64,000 nucleotides of DNA from Peristeroidobacter agariperforans (GCF_004138335.1 NZ_RYFW01000005.1:274697-338696); one strand, 5' to 3'; shown: positions 8,379 to 19,265, counted from the first letter of the stretch. The notes: generated by a model not told the origin, from the letters alone. Program-made: numbers and translations.

Positions 8379-11300
8379 TCACAGCGCTCCGACGATGTTG
8401 AAGAACGCACCCTGGTGCTCGAAGCTCAGATCCGTGAGGTCTTCGGAGAAGTCCGTAAAGTTGTAACCGACGCCGACCTTTACGTGATTGCCGACGTGGC
8501 GGTACACAGCGACCAGCGCGCCGCTGCGTTGCTCGTTCAGATCCGTCATGTCGAGCATGCGGCCTTCGATCAACCCTTCCCATTGCTCGGCGAATGTGAG
8601 ATCCGTTCGGAGGATGTACAGCTGCGCGCAGTTATCGAAGAACTCGCGGGCCTCCCGATCCAGGCTGATCTGACCGAGCCGGTAAGCATACTTGCCGCCA
8701 ACCGACCAGCGATCCGTGAGGTCGTAGGTCAAGTCGAGCGCGCCAATGTGACTCTTCTGAATGAATTGCGCGGCGACGTACTGAGGAGTCACCTGTTCCG
8801 TCGTCGGCACATTGTAGAAGTAGGTGTACTTCGCCAGTGCGTTCAAACGGTCGTGCTCGACGGGCCGGAAGCCATAGCCCACGACGGCTTCGGTGTAGCC
8901 GCCGTCGTAGAACTGTCCGAGCGAGCTCTTGCTGTCGGCATGATTGAACTTGCCGAGCAAACGCCAGTCGGGCGTGAGTTGATACTTGAAGCTGTTTCGA
9001 TACAGCCAAGTGGTGCGCTCGGCGAGCGCCTGATCCGGCTGGCGCGTCTTGTCCACACGATACTCGACGGCGCTGGAAAACTGCACTGACTCGAACCCGT
9101 AGCCCATGCGCACACCGCCTGCCTCGCGATCGATTTTTGCACCGGTACGGGAGTCGACCAGCGTGCCGATGTCGGTGTTCGTGCCGAAGTTCCAGCGCTC
9201 ATTCGGCGCAAGCGACATGCCGGTGGAATGCGTCAGGCCCGAAGCTGACTCGGTGTCCTGATAACGTTCTTCCACATACATGCTGCTTGAATCGGACAAG
9301 CGGCGCTTCATGCCGGAGATCAGATTGCCGCGACGGCCCTGCAGACCGTTGTCGGTCCGCTCGTTCTCCAGCGCGTAATTCAGATAAAGACTGGTGCGCT
9401 CGGAATACAGGAAATTCGTGCCGACTTTGCCGCCAGGGCCCAGATCTCCATCGGAGACTTCCGCGTCAGCGCGGAATCGATCTGTGAACCGATACGAGCC
9501 GCCCAGTCCGACGCGGCCATTGGCCTCACGTTCGGCCGAGCGGGATAACGTGTTCTGTGCGAAGCCATACGCGCGCCACGTCGAACGCGAATCGAAGCCG
9601 ACCTGCAGTACGCCATCGGTGCGCTCGCCCTGCTGCAGGCTCACCGGAACAATCGCGCCTTCGTACTCGCGTTCATCTTTGCGCACACCAGTGCTCACGT
9701 TCCAGCGTTCGGTGAGCTGGTAGCCGACGTTGAGCTCCTGTGCATTGATGCTGTACCCCTGCTCCTGCGCCTTCTTGTCGGCCTTCGCGCGCACCTGGAG
9801 TTGCTCCGTCACCTGTACCCGCAAGGTGCCGCCGTTGTGTTGCGTATCGGTGGGCGTCGTCAAACCCGGCGCGGAGTAGCCCTCGCCCAGCGTCTGGGTG
9901 TACAGCGTGATGCGCCCAGGAATGGCGTCGACGAAGTCATCGAACCCGACGCTCAAGTCGGCACGATAGGCGCTGGCGCCCGCTTCGTTGAGGATGGTCG
10001 CGCCGTCGCTCACGAATCCGAAACCTCCGTCATCGGAATACATCGAGCTGGAGACCAGGCCTTCGCTCTTCGCGCCTTGCAGCTTCAGCCAGGAGTCCGA
10101 GCTCATTCGCAATGTCACGTCTGCGCCGTTGAGCGAGCTGTCCGCATCGCCCTCCTCGCTCGCGCTCGCGGTCAAGCCGACCCTCACATGGTCGTTGATC
10201 CAGTAGTGGCCCTGTCCGCCGGTCGCCAGCGCGTCGATATCGCTGAAGCCCGGCGTGTACTCGTAGCGAACCACCAGGTGCGCCTCATCGCCGCTCAGGC
10301 CGCCGCTGCGAATGAGCAGATTGTCGTCGGCGGTCGAACTGAGCGGTTCAGTGAGCAGGACGCGGCCTTGCAGATAATCGATGTCGTAGTCGAGCACGGG
10401 CTGCAGGTTCTTCACGCCCGTCACCAGCCCCGAATCCTTGTCGCGCAGCTCGATGCGGACGCGCTCGGAGCCCACCAGGATGTCCTGATTGCGCAGAAAG
10501 TAGAGTGAGCCGCCAGTGCCGCGGAATTCCTCGCGACTTGCGAGCGTGCCTGGTTCTGCGGCAAAGCCATCCAGCGCCAGACGCTGTTCGCCGAAGCTCG
10601 TGGTCCCTTCGGACTGGAAGTGCAGATTGCCGCCATACAGGCCGCGATCGACATGGGCGAGCTCGTTGCCGAGATAGTTGATTTTAAAATTGCCCCACAG
10701 TGCGTGATTCTGATCCCGATTCACCTTCACATAGAACTTGCCGAGCGTGGGGGCGACGTCTTCGATGATCGAATCGTCACCGAATGTCGGGTAGTGATAG
10801 TCAGGGTCGATGCGGCGGAACAGCGACTCGGGCGTCTTGTCGAGGAAGTTGCTGAAGAGATCCTCGACGGGGCCTTCACGAGTGTCGGCGCTCGCGGTCA
10901 CTCCCCAATGCTCGCTGAACTTGCCGTTGATGTAGAACGCCAGGCGACCATCGAAGCTCGAGTCGTAGTCGTACGGTGCATTCTCACCCTGCAGCAGGTC
11001 GGCTGGGCCCGATGTTCGATTCTCCGAGACGGTGAGATCGGCGACGCCGACGTAGAACCAGTCGTTGCGCTCGAACTCCAGATCGCGCAGATACAGCGAG
11101 CCGCTGCCTGTTTCATCCAGCACCGCAACTTCCATGGTGTGCAGACCGGACGGCAGGACTTCCTCGGCAACGAAATTGCCGCCGGCATCGACCGGCACCT
11201 GCTTGCCCGCAACCCACACCGTGTGATGTGCGGGAATGGCACTGCCGCGTACTTTCACAGTGCCGCTGCCCAGACGAATGTTGCTCACCGAGAGTGCGCT

Positions 11301-13589
11301 CTCCCCGTAGCCGGCGAGCAGTGCTTCATCGTGCCTGGGCTCAGCATCGGGATCGGGGTCGCTCACCGCCTCGGTCCCGTGCACGAGCCACAGTGGCTGC
11401 GGACTGGTCTCGTCAAAGTTGCCTGTCTTGTCGTACGCACGTAGCACGTACTTCAACTCGCGCGAAGGCGCTTCGACGCCATCGGCGGTGGCCTGCCATT
11501 CCGCGAAGCCGTTGGCATCGATCACCGCGATTGCGACGGGCGTCGCTTGCAGCGACTGATCGGCGGCAAAGATGCGTACTTCGGCACGATCGAGGAAAGC
11601 CGAATAGTTCGCGTACATGCGGAACCGCACGGGCGGGCCGATAAACCGCGGCAGTTGCTCGTCAGGTGCGTCGCTTGCCTCCGGCTCTTCACGGTCGTCC
11701 GTGATCCAGTCTGTTTCGTCGCTTGGCGCGGACTCTTCAGGCAGCGACTCCACCGATTGCTCGTGGTCTGACTCCAATGCGGCGAAATCCACCGGCGCAT
11801 CGTGCAGGACTACCGTCGTCGGCGAGGCGGCCACACTCAAGCGCCGGTTCGATTGCAGATTGTCGAACTGAAACTGGATATCGGCACGATCCATTGCCAC
11901 GTCGGTACAGCGCTGAATGTCAGCGGAGCTGCGGTTCTTGTCGTCGACCGGCTGGCCATCGACGGTAATGCGCATCAGGTTCAAGCCGAATGGGTTCTTC
12001 GGAGACAACTCGCGCGTGAGCTTGGTGATATCCACGCCATCGTAGTCGTCGACGATTGCGGCCTCGTCGTACACCACTTGCACGACGATGTACGAAGTCT
12101 CGTCTTGCGTAAAGCCGACATTCACGACATCGCCTGAGTGCACGAAGCCGCGTCCCTCGTGCTCTACCTGCGATGGGGAAAGCTGCATCTGCTCGCGAAT
12201 CGCGTCCATCGCCCGACGGGCGCGTGCGGCGGACAAACCCACGTCATCGCCGTAGACGCTCGCGGTTCGGCGATCCAGCCGCTCGTTCTTCGTGTACCCA
12301 ACGAAACGTAGCCGGACATTCGTTCGGTCGGCGATATCGTTCATCGCCCGACGCAGTCGATCGGTGTAGCCGGCGGGGATGATGGCGCGTCCGCCCTCGA
12401 GCTGTAATGGCTCGATGCGCCCCCAGGAGGGCTCGTAGACTTTGGTGACGATCTCCTCACCACCTTCGCTTGGACACAGCTGTGGCTCCTCGGGCATCTC
12501 TTGCAGCGGATCGTCGTGCCAGAACTCGACCTCCACGCGCCGATTCAGCGCGCGGCCCTGGTCGGTGTCATTGGACGCGAGCGGCAAGGTTGCGCCCCGT
12601 CCGTCACTCGACACTCCTGCCGAGGACAGCAGCAGCCGTTCTTGAATGGCAAGCGCCACGCGATGCGCCCGAGCCTTGGACAGAACGACATGCGTACCGT
12701 AGATGCGCTCATCGCGTCCGACCAGCGGAACGTCGTCGGTGTAGCCGATGAACTTGACCGTCACGTTCTGCTTGCCCTGCAGGTTGTGCAGGCTCTTGCG
12801 GATGTGTTCGACGAAAGCATCCGGCACTTCGGTGGTTTCGTCTTTGAAACGCAGCGGCGGTACGAGATTCCTGATGCGAGCCCGGCGCGAGTGCCCTTCC
12901 ATGAAGCGCATTTTGCATACCGTCTCCATGCGGCACACCTTGATGCGCCGGAAGTTCTCCTTGAGGAGCACGTCCTCCCGAGCGGCGCGCTCGCGCATCT
13001 CGTCGTACCACACCTCGACTTCCACCCGACGATTCCGCGCCCGTCCTTCGGCCGTTGCGTTCGTCGCGATCGGTTTGGTATCGCCAGCCCATTCGTACGA
13101 GATGGATTCCGGCCGCAGGTTCAATCGTTCTTGCAGGAACTCCGCCACTTCGCCAGCGCGCTCGCGCGACAGGCCCGCATTGTCGCCGTATTGGCGAGCG
13201 AGTGCGTCCGACAGCGGTTGATCGTCGGCGTGTCCCACGAGGTGCAGTCGCACGTTGCGACGCTCGCGCATACTGTCGAGCACTTTGCGCAGCGATTCGA
13301 TGTATCCGGGCGGAATGTCGGCCACGCCGGACTCGAACCGGATCGGCGGAATCACGTTCTGCAGCTTGACCGTCTCGAGCTCCTCTTTGGTCACTTGCGT
13401 CTGAACGATCATGTCGCCGGCTTCAGTGTTGATCCGTTGCGCGTCATGCGTCCATTGCGAGATCGCCTCATCGCTCGACAAATGCCGCTCGACAGCGCTG
13501 CCGGGCGACGTTTCGGTGACAGGCTCGGCGCCCGCGGCGATTGCAAGCAATGTTCCGCACAAGAGCGATAGATACTTGTGATGCATCAT
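8379..13589 (-). CDS. Giant outer-membrane protein: three OmpA-like domains plus a C-terminal beta-barrel
   Basis: 1736 aa with a signal peptide (about residues 1-21). Three OmpA-like peptidoglycan-binding modules lie in tandem at about 80-195, 240-358 and 392-510. The first two keep the family signature (for example LSRERAGEVAEFL and GRARNRRVEVEV). The third is degenerate: it lacks the NRR motif and has Lys in place of the Asp after GYT. A disordered acidic stretch and beta-sandwich segments (about 560-860) follow. From about 865 to the end come alternating amphipathic strands with Tyr/Trp/Arg ladders, typical of a large outer-membrane barrel. It lies 4 bp after the DUF11 gene, so the two are co-translated or co-transcribed. 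It may anchor or export the DUF11 protein; that role is inference. Confidence 0.85.
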   Translation of the reverse strand: MMHHKYLSLLCGTLLAIAAGAEPVTETSPGSAVERHLSSDEAISQWTHDAQRINTEAGDMIVQTQVTKEELETVKLQNVIPPIRFESGVADIPPGYIESLRKVLDSMRERRNVRLHLVGHADDQPLSDALARQYGDNAGLSRERAGEVAEFLQERLNLRPESISYEWAGDTKPIATNATAEGRARNRRVEVEVWYDEMRERAAREDVLLKENFRRIKVCRMETVCKMRFMEGHSRRARIRNLVPPLRFKDETTEVPDAFVEHIRKSLHNLQGKQNVTVKFIGYTDDVPLVGRDERIYGTHVVLSKARAHRVALAIQERLLLSSAGVSSDGRGATLPLASNDTDQGRALNRRVEVEFWHDDPLQEMPEEPQLCPSEGGEEIVTKVYEPSWGRIEPLQLEGGRAIIPAGYTDRLRRAMNDIADRTNVRLRFVGYTKNERLDRRTASVYGDDVGLSAARARRAMDAIREQMQLSPSQVEHEGRGFVHSGDVVNVGFTQDETSYIVVQVVYDEAAIVDDYDGVDITKLTRELSPKNPFGLNLMRITVDGQPVDDKNRSSADIQRCTDVAMDRADIQFQFDNLQSNRRLSVAASPTTVVLHDAPVDFAALESDHEQSVESLPEESAPSDETDWITDDREEPEASDAPDEQLPRFIGPPVRFRMYANYSAFLDRAEVRIFAADQSLQATPVAIAVIDANGFAEWQATADGVEAPSRELKYVLRAYDKTGNFDETSPQPLWLVHGTEAVSDPDPDAEPRHDEALLAGYGESALSVSNIRLGSGTVKVRGSAIPAHHTVWVAGKQVPVDAGGNFVAEEVLPSGLHTMEVAVLDETGSGSLYLRDLEFERNDWFYVGVADLTVSENRTSGPADLLQGENAPYDYDSSFDGRLAFYINGKFSEHWGVTASADTREGPVEDLFSNFLDKTPESLFRRIDPDYHYPTFGDDSIIEDVAPTLGKFYVKVNRDQNHALWGNFKINYLGNELAHVDRGLYGGNLHFQSEGTTSFGEQRLALDGFAAEPGTLASREEFRGTGGSLYFLRNQDILVGSERVRIELRDKDSGLVTGVKNLQPVLDYDIDYLQGRVLLTEPLSSTADDNLLIRSGGLSGDEAHLVVRYEYTPGFSDIDALATGGQGHYWINDHVRVGLTASASEEGDADSSLNGADVTLRMSSDSWLKLQGAKSEGLVSSSMYSDDGGFGFVSDGATILNEAGASAYRADLSVGFDDFVDAIPGRITLYTQTLGEGYSAPGLTTPTDTQHNGGTLRVQVTEQLQVRAKADKKAQEQGYSINAQELNVGYQLTERWNVSTGVRKDEREYEGAIVPVSLQQGERTDGVLQVGFDSRSTWRAYGFAQNTLSRSAEREANGRVGLGGSYRFTDRFRADAEVSDGDLGPGGKVGTNFLYSERTSLYLNYALENERTDNGLQGRRGNLISGMKRRLSDSSSMYVEERYQDTESASGLTHSTGMSLAPNERWNFGTNTDIGTLVDSRTGAKIDREAGGVRMGYGFESVQFSSAVEYRVDKTRQPDQALAERTTWLYRNSFKYQLTPDWRLLGKFNHADSKSSLGQFYDGGYTEAVVGYGFRPVEHDRLNALAKYTYFYNVPTTEQVTPQYVAAQFIQKSHIGALDLTYDLTDRWSVGGKYAYRLGQISLDREAREFFDNCAQLYILRTDLTFAEQWEGLIEGRMLDMTDLNEQRSGALVAVYRHVGNHVKVGVGYNFTDFSEDLTDLSFEHQGAFFNIVGAL

Positions 13590-13593
13590 CCGT

Positions 13594-16500
13594 TCACCTG
13601 CTGGTTGCTTGCACGGCTGCTTGCTTCGGAGAGCCGCCGCGTCGCCAGAACACTTCAGGCTCGATGGTCAGCCGATAGCAGCAGTTCAATGCCTGCCACG
13701 ACTGCATGATTTGCTGTTTCATCGTAGCCATGCGCTGCTCGACCAGGCGCTCATCCTCCACGTCCGCGAGATAGGAGAGGCGCAACACAGCCGGCCCCTT
13801 CTGCAGTTCTTCCATGAGCAGGTTCAAGCGCGGCTTCCATTGCGTACGCATCTCGGTCGTACCCGGTTCGAACACCGCATCCGCGATGTCCAGGCCGATG
13901 ACGCGATGGATCGACGCCCCGAAGTTGAACCTGAGTGCTTTACCGCGAGTGGCGCGCTGAATTCGGATCTGATCGCTGGAAGAGCGATAGCCGCTGGGCA
14001 AGGTGCGGTCGTCGAGCTTGAGCACGAAGTTGCTGCCGCGTCCTTCGCGCGGGGTGATCGCACAAGTGATATGGAATCGACCGAAGCTGTCGGTGGTCAC
14101 AGTGAGGCCCCGTGCGCTCACCACGCGCACACCGGACAAGCCGCGTTCACCGCTGTCCTGAATGCCGTTGCGGTTCGAGTCATCGAACACCTTGCCGGTC
14201 ACGTCCGTGCAATCGAAGGTCGCATCCGGAATGACGCGCACGGTCGCGGACCCTTCGTTCGATATCGCGCTGTTCGTGAACGATTGGATGGCCTGAGCGC
14301 GATTGACGAACTCGCCTTCGCTCACACCGGCGCCGACGGCCAGCAACAGCACGATCGAGTGCCGCGCGTTGCCGTCGACCGAAAGGTCGTTCCACCTGAT
14401 CTCTCGGCCCACCACCGCAGGCTCGACAGGCACACCATCGATGCGCGCGGACCCTTCGACGTAGCGGAAGCCTGCCGGGAAGCGATCGACGAGCGTGATG
14501 TCGAACAGCGGCACCGGCGTCACATTCGTATAGGTGATCGTGTACGGCACGAGCTGACCGCGCGTGACGTTGAGCATCGGCGTGACCTTCGACAGCGACA
14601 GCACGCCCTGCAGGTCGGGATCGACCGGAATGTGATTGTTGAAGATCTGGGTCGAGCCCGGCACCAGACTGTCATCGAACCGGAAGTGCTTGTGATATCG
14701 CGTGCCGGCGGTGCGTGCACGAACCGACGGCGGCGGCGCAAACTCCGAGGTCTGCACTTCGCAGTGCTGAGCAGTCGCGGCAATCGCGTCGTCGATGCTG
14801 CTCGGGCAAGTCGGCACCGAGAGCGCCGCCGTCGAGGCATCCGATGTGGGTGGGATGATCTGCGAGGGTCCCGCGATGTAGCCCACGGCCGGCGCGGTCA
14901 CTTCGATCAGATAGTTTCCGCCACTCGCGCACGTGGGCTCCGAGAAGTTGAGATCGAAGCGGTAATAGCCGTACGCCAAGGTGACCTGATTCTGTTGTGC
15001 CGGGTCGTAGAAACAGGTCTCCGGCAACGGCGATTGGGTTGCCGCGCTGAGCATGGTCACGACCGCGCCGGGCACCGGTGTTCGCGCTATGGTGTTGTAC
15101 ACCACGCCATTCGGCTCGATCGGCAGGTTGACGTTCTGAATATTGCTGCCGGGCTGCAGAACGATCTCTGTGACTCGTTGCAGATCGTTGCTGAACTCCG
15201 AGTACGCGCGACCCAGCTTCGCAGTACTGGCTCCCGCGCCCGGCGCGACGAAGCGCAGCTCGTAGCGGTCACCGTTGATGTAATTCGGCGCGATACCGCT
15301 GATTCGATAAGCACCGCTCGCATCGGTAATGGCTGAGTGCACGAGCCGATCGTTTCGATACAGATCGACGCTCCAGCCTTCGAGCAATCGCTCATTCGCG
15401 TCATTCGTGCGGTTGAAGTTCGCGTCGTGCCACACCCTGCCGTTGAGTGTGCCGACGCCCACGATCCCGCCGACATCGATGGATACGCTGGCTCGTGCTG
15501 TGCGCGGCGGGTTGTTCCAGGTGACGACGCCGGTATTCGTGATGCGAGTGCCGATCGGCAGATTGGGATTGATCACCGCCCGGAAGCGCAGGACTGCAAC
15601 CTGACCCGGTTGCAGCGGACCGTACGCAGTCGAGTAGTCCGCGGTGATCAGTGAATTCGCAACCGTGATGGCGTTGCTCACACCGTTCAGCGTGGCCGAC
15701 TGATCCACGTACGCCAGATAACCCGGCATCGGAGCGTTGAGGTCGTCCGTGATCACCACGTACTGAGCCGGCACGCTCGCAATGTTGGTTACACGCACCA
15801 CGTACTCGAGCGTGGCGCCTGCCACAGCGGAGCCACCGCCGACCACCGCCACCTGCTTCACGATAGCCAGCTGCTGGCCGACTCCCACCACGACAACAGT
15901 CGGTTCCGGACCGGTCGCGGGATTGCCGTCGCCATCGGTCAACTGATCAGGCAACTCGTTGGTGAGCACGCGTGCCTGGTTGGTGATGAGCGTGCCGGCA
16001 GCCACCGCGGCATTCACACGCAGATCGAACTGAATGACGGCGGAGTTGCCGGCGGTGAGTGTGCCCTGCCCCACGCCGGGCAACGGTGGAGTCTGATCTG
16101 CGGAGCTGATGTTGATTCCGGCGATCAGCGGTGAAACTCCGCCGTCGGGTTGACCCACGGGGAGGCTGTTCAAGTACAGCGAATCGGCGACATAGGTTGT
16201 GTTCGCCGGCACGCCGTCGCGGAGCATGACGCCGGTCGCTGGCACGTTGCCGTTGTTGTGAACGGTGATCGTATAGCGCAGCACATCGCCGGGATCGACG
16301 ACACCTGGTGAGCCGAGATCGACCTGCAGCGTCGCGCGCTTATCGGCAAAGAGTAGGGGAACGGCGCCAACGACATCGCGCGTCGGGTCATTCGGAATCG
16401 ATGTCGTCGGATCGTCGGAAGGATAGTCGGCGATGTTATTGGCGACCGCGCTCACGAACCCCTGGTTCGAGATGATCGTGCCATCCACGACATCGGGGTT

Positions 16501-19194
16501 GACGCGAACGTCGAACGTAATCGTCGCCACGTTACTCGTCGTAGCTGCGGCATCTGCTCCCAGCGCACCAGGGGTCGCGTTCTCTGGCGCATGAATCGAC
16601 ATGCCATTCACGAGCGGCGAGAGGCCGGAGACGTCGCCGACTGCAGCGCCATTCAGCGTCGTGCTGCCGGCAACGTAGGTCGTGTTGACCGGAACCTGGT
16701 CGCGCAGCACCGCGTCGGTTGCATCGGCGTTGCCGATGTTCTTGACGGTAATCGTGTATCGCAGGGTTTCGCCGGCGAGCAGCAGATTCGGATCGTTCGT
16801 CACGTCCTGCGAGATCTTCTGCACACGAAACACCGGCGCAGACTCGATCGCGATGCCCGTCGGATCCTGAGTCCCGCCGACCGCCGGATCGTCGCTGCGC
16901 TGAAGTTCGGCGCCGGCGATGAACAGCTGACCCTGGTTCAACACGATGGTCCCGTTGGCAATGACGGGAACCAGCTGCGCCGTGAATTCGAGTGTCACCG
17001 ACTCGGTTGCCGAGCCGGCCACGCCGAGCGTCAAGTTACGAACGTCGAGCACCCCCGTGCCCTTGCTGCCGCCATTGGCGTTGCTGTTGCTCGATGCACC
17101 TGCCGGCAACGCTGTCGCCAGGGTCAACGTGCCCGGCACGAACATCGCAGAGGCGTTCAGCATGTCGAGCTCATCGAGGATCGAGAAGCCGAAGGCCGGC
17201 ACGTTACTGAGGTTGGTGATCTGCAGGCGGTACCGCACGACATCGGCCGGATGAGCCGTTGCGCCGGAGATCGCAGTCTTGTGGAACAACAGGGTCGGGA
17301 CGGCGATTGCGACGCGCGTGGGGTCTTCATCTCCCGCCACGAGCGGGTCGGACTGACCATTGACGTACGGATCGTCGCTGACCATGAGCGGCGTCCCGTT
17401 CACGCTCAATTGCGCTTGGTTTGAAACTATGCTTCCGGCGGCAACACCCGCCGCGACCCGCACTTCGAATTGAATGCTGATCTGACTGCCGGCCGGCACA
17501 TTGACGTTGCTGATGTCGATGACCCCCGTGCCCTTTGCGCCGGCGTTCGGATTGGTATTGTTCACGGCGCCCGCGGGCAGCGGACTGATGATCGACAGCG
17601 ATCCAGGAACAATGGCCGCAGGCGTGTTGAGCGCGTCGATTTCGTCGTAGATCCTCGCATTGCTCAGTGCGCTCGTCGTGGTCTGCAAACGCAACGTGTA
17701 GCGCAGGATGTCGCCTGGCGCGGCCACCGTCGCCGGGTTCTGACCGGTGCGCAGATTCGTGACTGTCTTCTCGAAGAAGTTGCCAGTGAGCGCGACGCTG
17801 ACGGTGTGAGAGTCCTCATGATCGAGCGTGCCCTCGGTGCCGTTCGTCAGTGTTCGATTGAAAACCGTGCGATTCGAATTGGTCGTGCCGTCGGTCGACC
17901 ACTGCGTCGCGGCGGCAACGTTCGTCAGCGTTGCGCCGTTCTGGGTATTGGTATCGAGCTGCGCCCGATAGGTGACGATGAGATGTTGACCAGGCGCCGC
18001 GGGACCTGCAGCGTCGAGCAGCGAGAGTGTCAACTCGCACGTCGGCGCGCCAGCGTAACTCAACGCATAGTGAGTGCCTTGCACGAGCGGCGTGCCGCCC
18101 AGCGTCACATTCACTTGTGCTGGCGGAACTTCGCACATGCCACCTGTCGGGCCCGTTGGCAGCCGATCGACGATGGTGACGTTCCACGCGGCGCTGGTGC
18201 CGTTGTTGGTAGCGTCCAGCGTGAATTGTGCGCCCGGCCCGAGATTCATCGTCGCGGGTCCGGATTTGGTCAGCGTCAGGCTGGGCGCGCCGATGGTCAT
18301 CGGCTGCGAGATGCCATTTTCGCCCGGCAACGGCGAGAAGAACTCGTCCGGATCGATGACGCCGTTCTCGTTGACATCGACCGCCCGACCGAACGACCAC
18401 CGCGCGATATTGACGAAGGTCCGCCCCAGAAAATTGGTCGGCGTGTCCTCCAGCACCAGGGGAATATCGATCGCGATCTGCGTATCGGCGGGAATGATCG
18501 GTGTGACGTTGAACGTCAGCACCTCGCCCACCTCCGTGTAGGTGTGCGGCACCGGCGTGCCGCTACTCAGCCAGGTGACAGTCGGTGTGCCCGCGAGCGC
18601 CACATCGACGCCCATTTCATTCAAGTTGTCGACCACACGAATCGTGTGCAGATCGTTCACGGATCCGCTGTTACGAATGACCGTGCCGGTCGCCGGATCG
18701 AACAGCACCGGAATCGTGAGGCGGTAGGTGAACGGCACGCCAACGGCTGCGTACGGCGCGGGACTGCGCTTGTCGATCTTCTCGACAGGTATCAAATAGT
18801 TCTGACAGCCGTCCTGAATGGTCGTCGAGGAGCCGTTGGTGAACCAGATCTTGTGCTGAGCGACGGCGTTGCACGACATGTTGCCGGTGTGCACGACGTT
18901 GTCGAACACGACCAGATAAGGGGTGGGGTCGTTGTTGTCGAATGTGAAGTTGGTGCTCATGCCTCCCGGGTAGTTGAGGATGGTGCAATGGGTGTCGAGC
19001 TTCACGTTCGTCGGCGGCACCGGACGCACGTTGCCATCGATGACGCCGTTGTAGGGTGGCGCCGAACAATCGACCTGGGTTTGCGCCTGCGCACCGGAAG
19101 CGACTGCCATCAACAGGGCAAAGAGCAGCAACGGCAGCACTGTGGCGATGCCACTGCGGCCTGCTCTCACGTCGATGTTTACCCTGAAGCTCAT
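13594..19194 (-). CDS. Giant DUF11-repeat surface protein with SdrD B-like and OmpA-like C-terminal regions
   Basis: 1866 aa from the ATG at 19194 (MSFRVNIDV), with GAGGG 5 nt upstream; the frame is open further but those codons lie in the riboswitch region. A long signal peptide ends near AQAQ. Multiple DUF11-type beta-sandwich repeats follow, recognisable by segments such as LRYTITVKNIGNADATDAVLR, LRYTITVHNNGNVPATGVMLR and VPYTITYTNVTPVPLFDITLV. Two SdrD B/CnaB-like modules carry acidic Ca-site-like stretches (HDANFNRTNDANE and DDSNRNGIQDSGERG). The last ~100 residues resemble a weak OmpA-like module. It is expected to be a surface or extracellular stalk or adhesin. A riboswitch and an SD-masking hairpin precede it. 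Confidence 0.88.
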   Translation of the reverse strand: MSFRVNIDVRAGRSGIATVLPLLLFALLMAVASGAQAQTQVDCSAPPYNGVIDGNVRPVPPTNVKLDTHCTILNYPGGMSTNFTFDNNDPTPYLVVFDNVVHTGNMSCNAVAQHKIWFTNGSSTTIQDGCQNYLIPVEKIDKRSPAPYAAVGVPFTYRLTIPVLFDPATGTVIRNSGSVNDLHTIRVVDNLNEMGVDVALAGTPTVTWLSSGTPVPHTYTEVGEVLTFNVTPIIPADTQIAIDIPLVLEDTPTNFLGRTFVNIARWSFGRAVDVNENGVIDPDEFFSPLPGENGISQPMTIGAPSLTLTKSGPATMNLGPGAQFTLDATNNGTSAAWNVTIVDRLPTGPTGGMCEVPPAQVNVTLGGTPLVQGTHYALSYAGAPTCELTLSLLDAAGPAAPGQHLIVTYRAQLDTNTQNGATLTNVAAATQWSTDGTTNSNRTVFNRTLTNGTEGTLDHEDSHTVSVALTGNFFEKTVTNLRTGQNPATVAAPGDILRYTLRLQTTTSALSNARIYDEIDALNTPAAIVPGSLSIISPLPAGAVNNTNPNAGAKGTGVIDISNVNVPAGSQISIQFEVRVAAGVAAGSIVSNQAQLSVNGTPLMVSDDPYVNGQSDPLVAGDEDPTRVAIAVPTLLFHKTAISGATAHPADVVRYRLQITNLSNVPAFGFSILDELDMLNASAMFVPGTLTLATALPAGASSNSNANGGSKGTGVLDVRNLTLGVAGSATESVTLEFTAQLVPVIANGTIVLNQGQLFIAGAELQRSDDPAVGGTQDPTGIAIESAPVFRVQKISQDVTNDPNLLLAGETLRYTITVKNIGNADATDAVLRDQVPVNTTYVAGSTTLNGAAVGDVSGLSPLVNGMSIHAPENATPGALGADAAATTSNVATITFDVRVNPDVVDGTIISNQGFVSAVANNIADYPSDDPTTSIPNDPTRDVVGAVPLLFADKRATLQVDLGSPGVVDPGDVLRYTITVHNNGNVPATGVMLRDGVPANTTYVADSLYLNSLPVGQPDGGVSPLIAGINISSADQTPPLPGVGQGTLTAGNSAVIQFDLRVNAAVAAGTLITNQARVLTNELPDQLTDGDGNPATGPEPTVVVVGVGQQLAIVKQVAVVGGGSAVAGATLEYVVRVTNIASVPAQYVVITDDLNAPMPGYLAYVDQSATLNGVSNAITVANSLITADYSTAYGPLQPGQVAVLRFRAVINPNLPIGTRITNTGVVTWNNPPRTARASVSIDVGGIVGVGTLNGRVWHDANFNRTNDANERLLEGWSVDLYRNDRLVHSAITDASGAYRISGIAPNYINGDRYELRFVAPGAGASTAKLGRAYSEFSNDLQRVTEIVLQPGSNIQNVNLPIEPNGVVYNTIARTPVPGAVVTMLSAATQSPLPETCFYDPAQQNQVTLAYGYYRFDLNFSEPTCASGGNYLIEVTAPAVGYIAGPSQIIPPTSDASTAALSVPTCPSSIDDAIAATAQHCEVQTSEFAPPPSVRARTAGTRYHKHFRFDDSLVPGSTQIFNNHIPVDPDLQGVLSLSKVTPMLNVTRGQLVPYTITYTNVTPVPLFDITLVDRFPAGFRYVEGSARIDGVPVEPAVVGREIRWNDLSVDGNARHSIVLLLAVGAGVSEGEFVNRAQAIQSFTNSAISNEGSATVRVIPDATFDCTDVTGKVFDDSNRNGIQDSGERGLSGVRVVSARGLTVTTDSFGRFHITCAITPREGRGSNFVLKLDDRTLPSGYRSSSDQIRIQRATRGKALRFNFGASIHRVIGLDIADAVFEPGTTEMRTQWKPRLNLLMEELQKGPAVLRLSYLADVEDERLVEQRMATMKQQIMQSWQALNCCYRLTIEPEVFWRRGGSPKQAAVQATSR

Positions 19195-19243
19195 GCGCAC
19201 CCTCGTTCCATTCGCTGGACGCGAGTCACGAATGGACCGAGGG
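19195..19243 (-). promoter_or_regulatory. Hairpin masking the ribosome-binding site of the DUF11 gene
   Basis: On the minus strand CCCUCG (19243-19238) can pair with CGAGGG (19205-19200), and inside it CCAUUCG (19235-19229) pairs with CGAAUGG (19214-19208). This gives 13 bp around a 14-nt loop. The 3' strand contains the GAGGG Shine-Dalgarno sequence of the DUF11 gene, so the fold would block translation. It starts about 22 nt after the riboswitch aptamer and is a good candidate for its expression platform. Whether ligand opens or closes it cannot be read here. Confidence 0.65.
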
Positions 19244-19265
19244 AGTGCCCGCACGCAGCGAGCTG

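Noticed and set aside
13609..15336. 575-codon open frame on the plus strand
   Set aside because: It lies wholly antisense to the DUF11 gene and is explained by GC-rich third-position bias; its product is rich in Arg, His and Asp with no domain.
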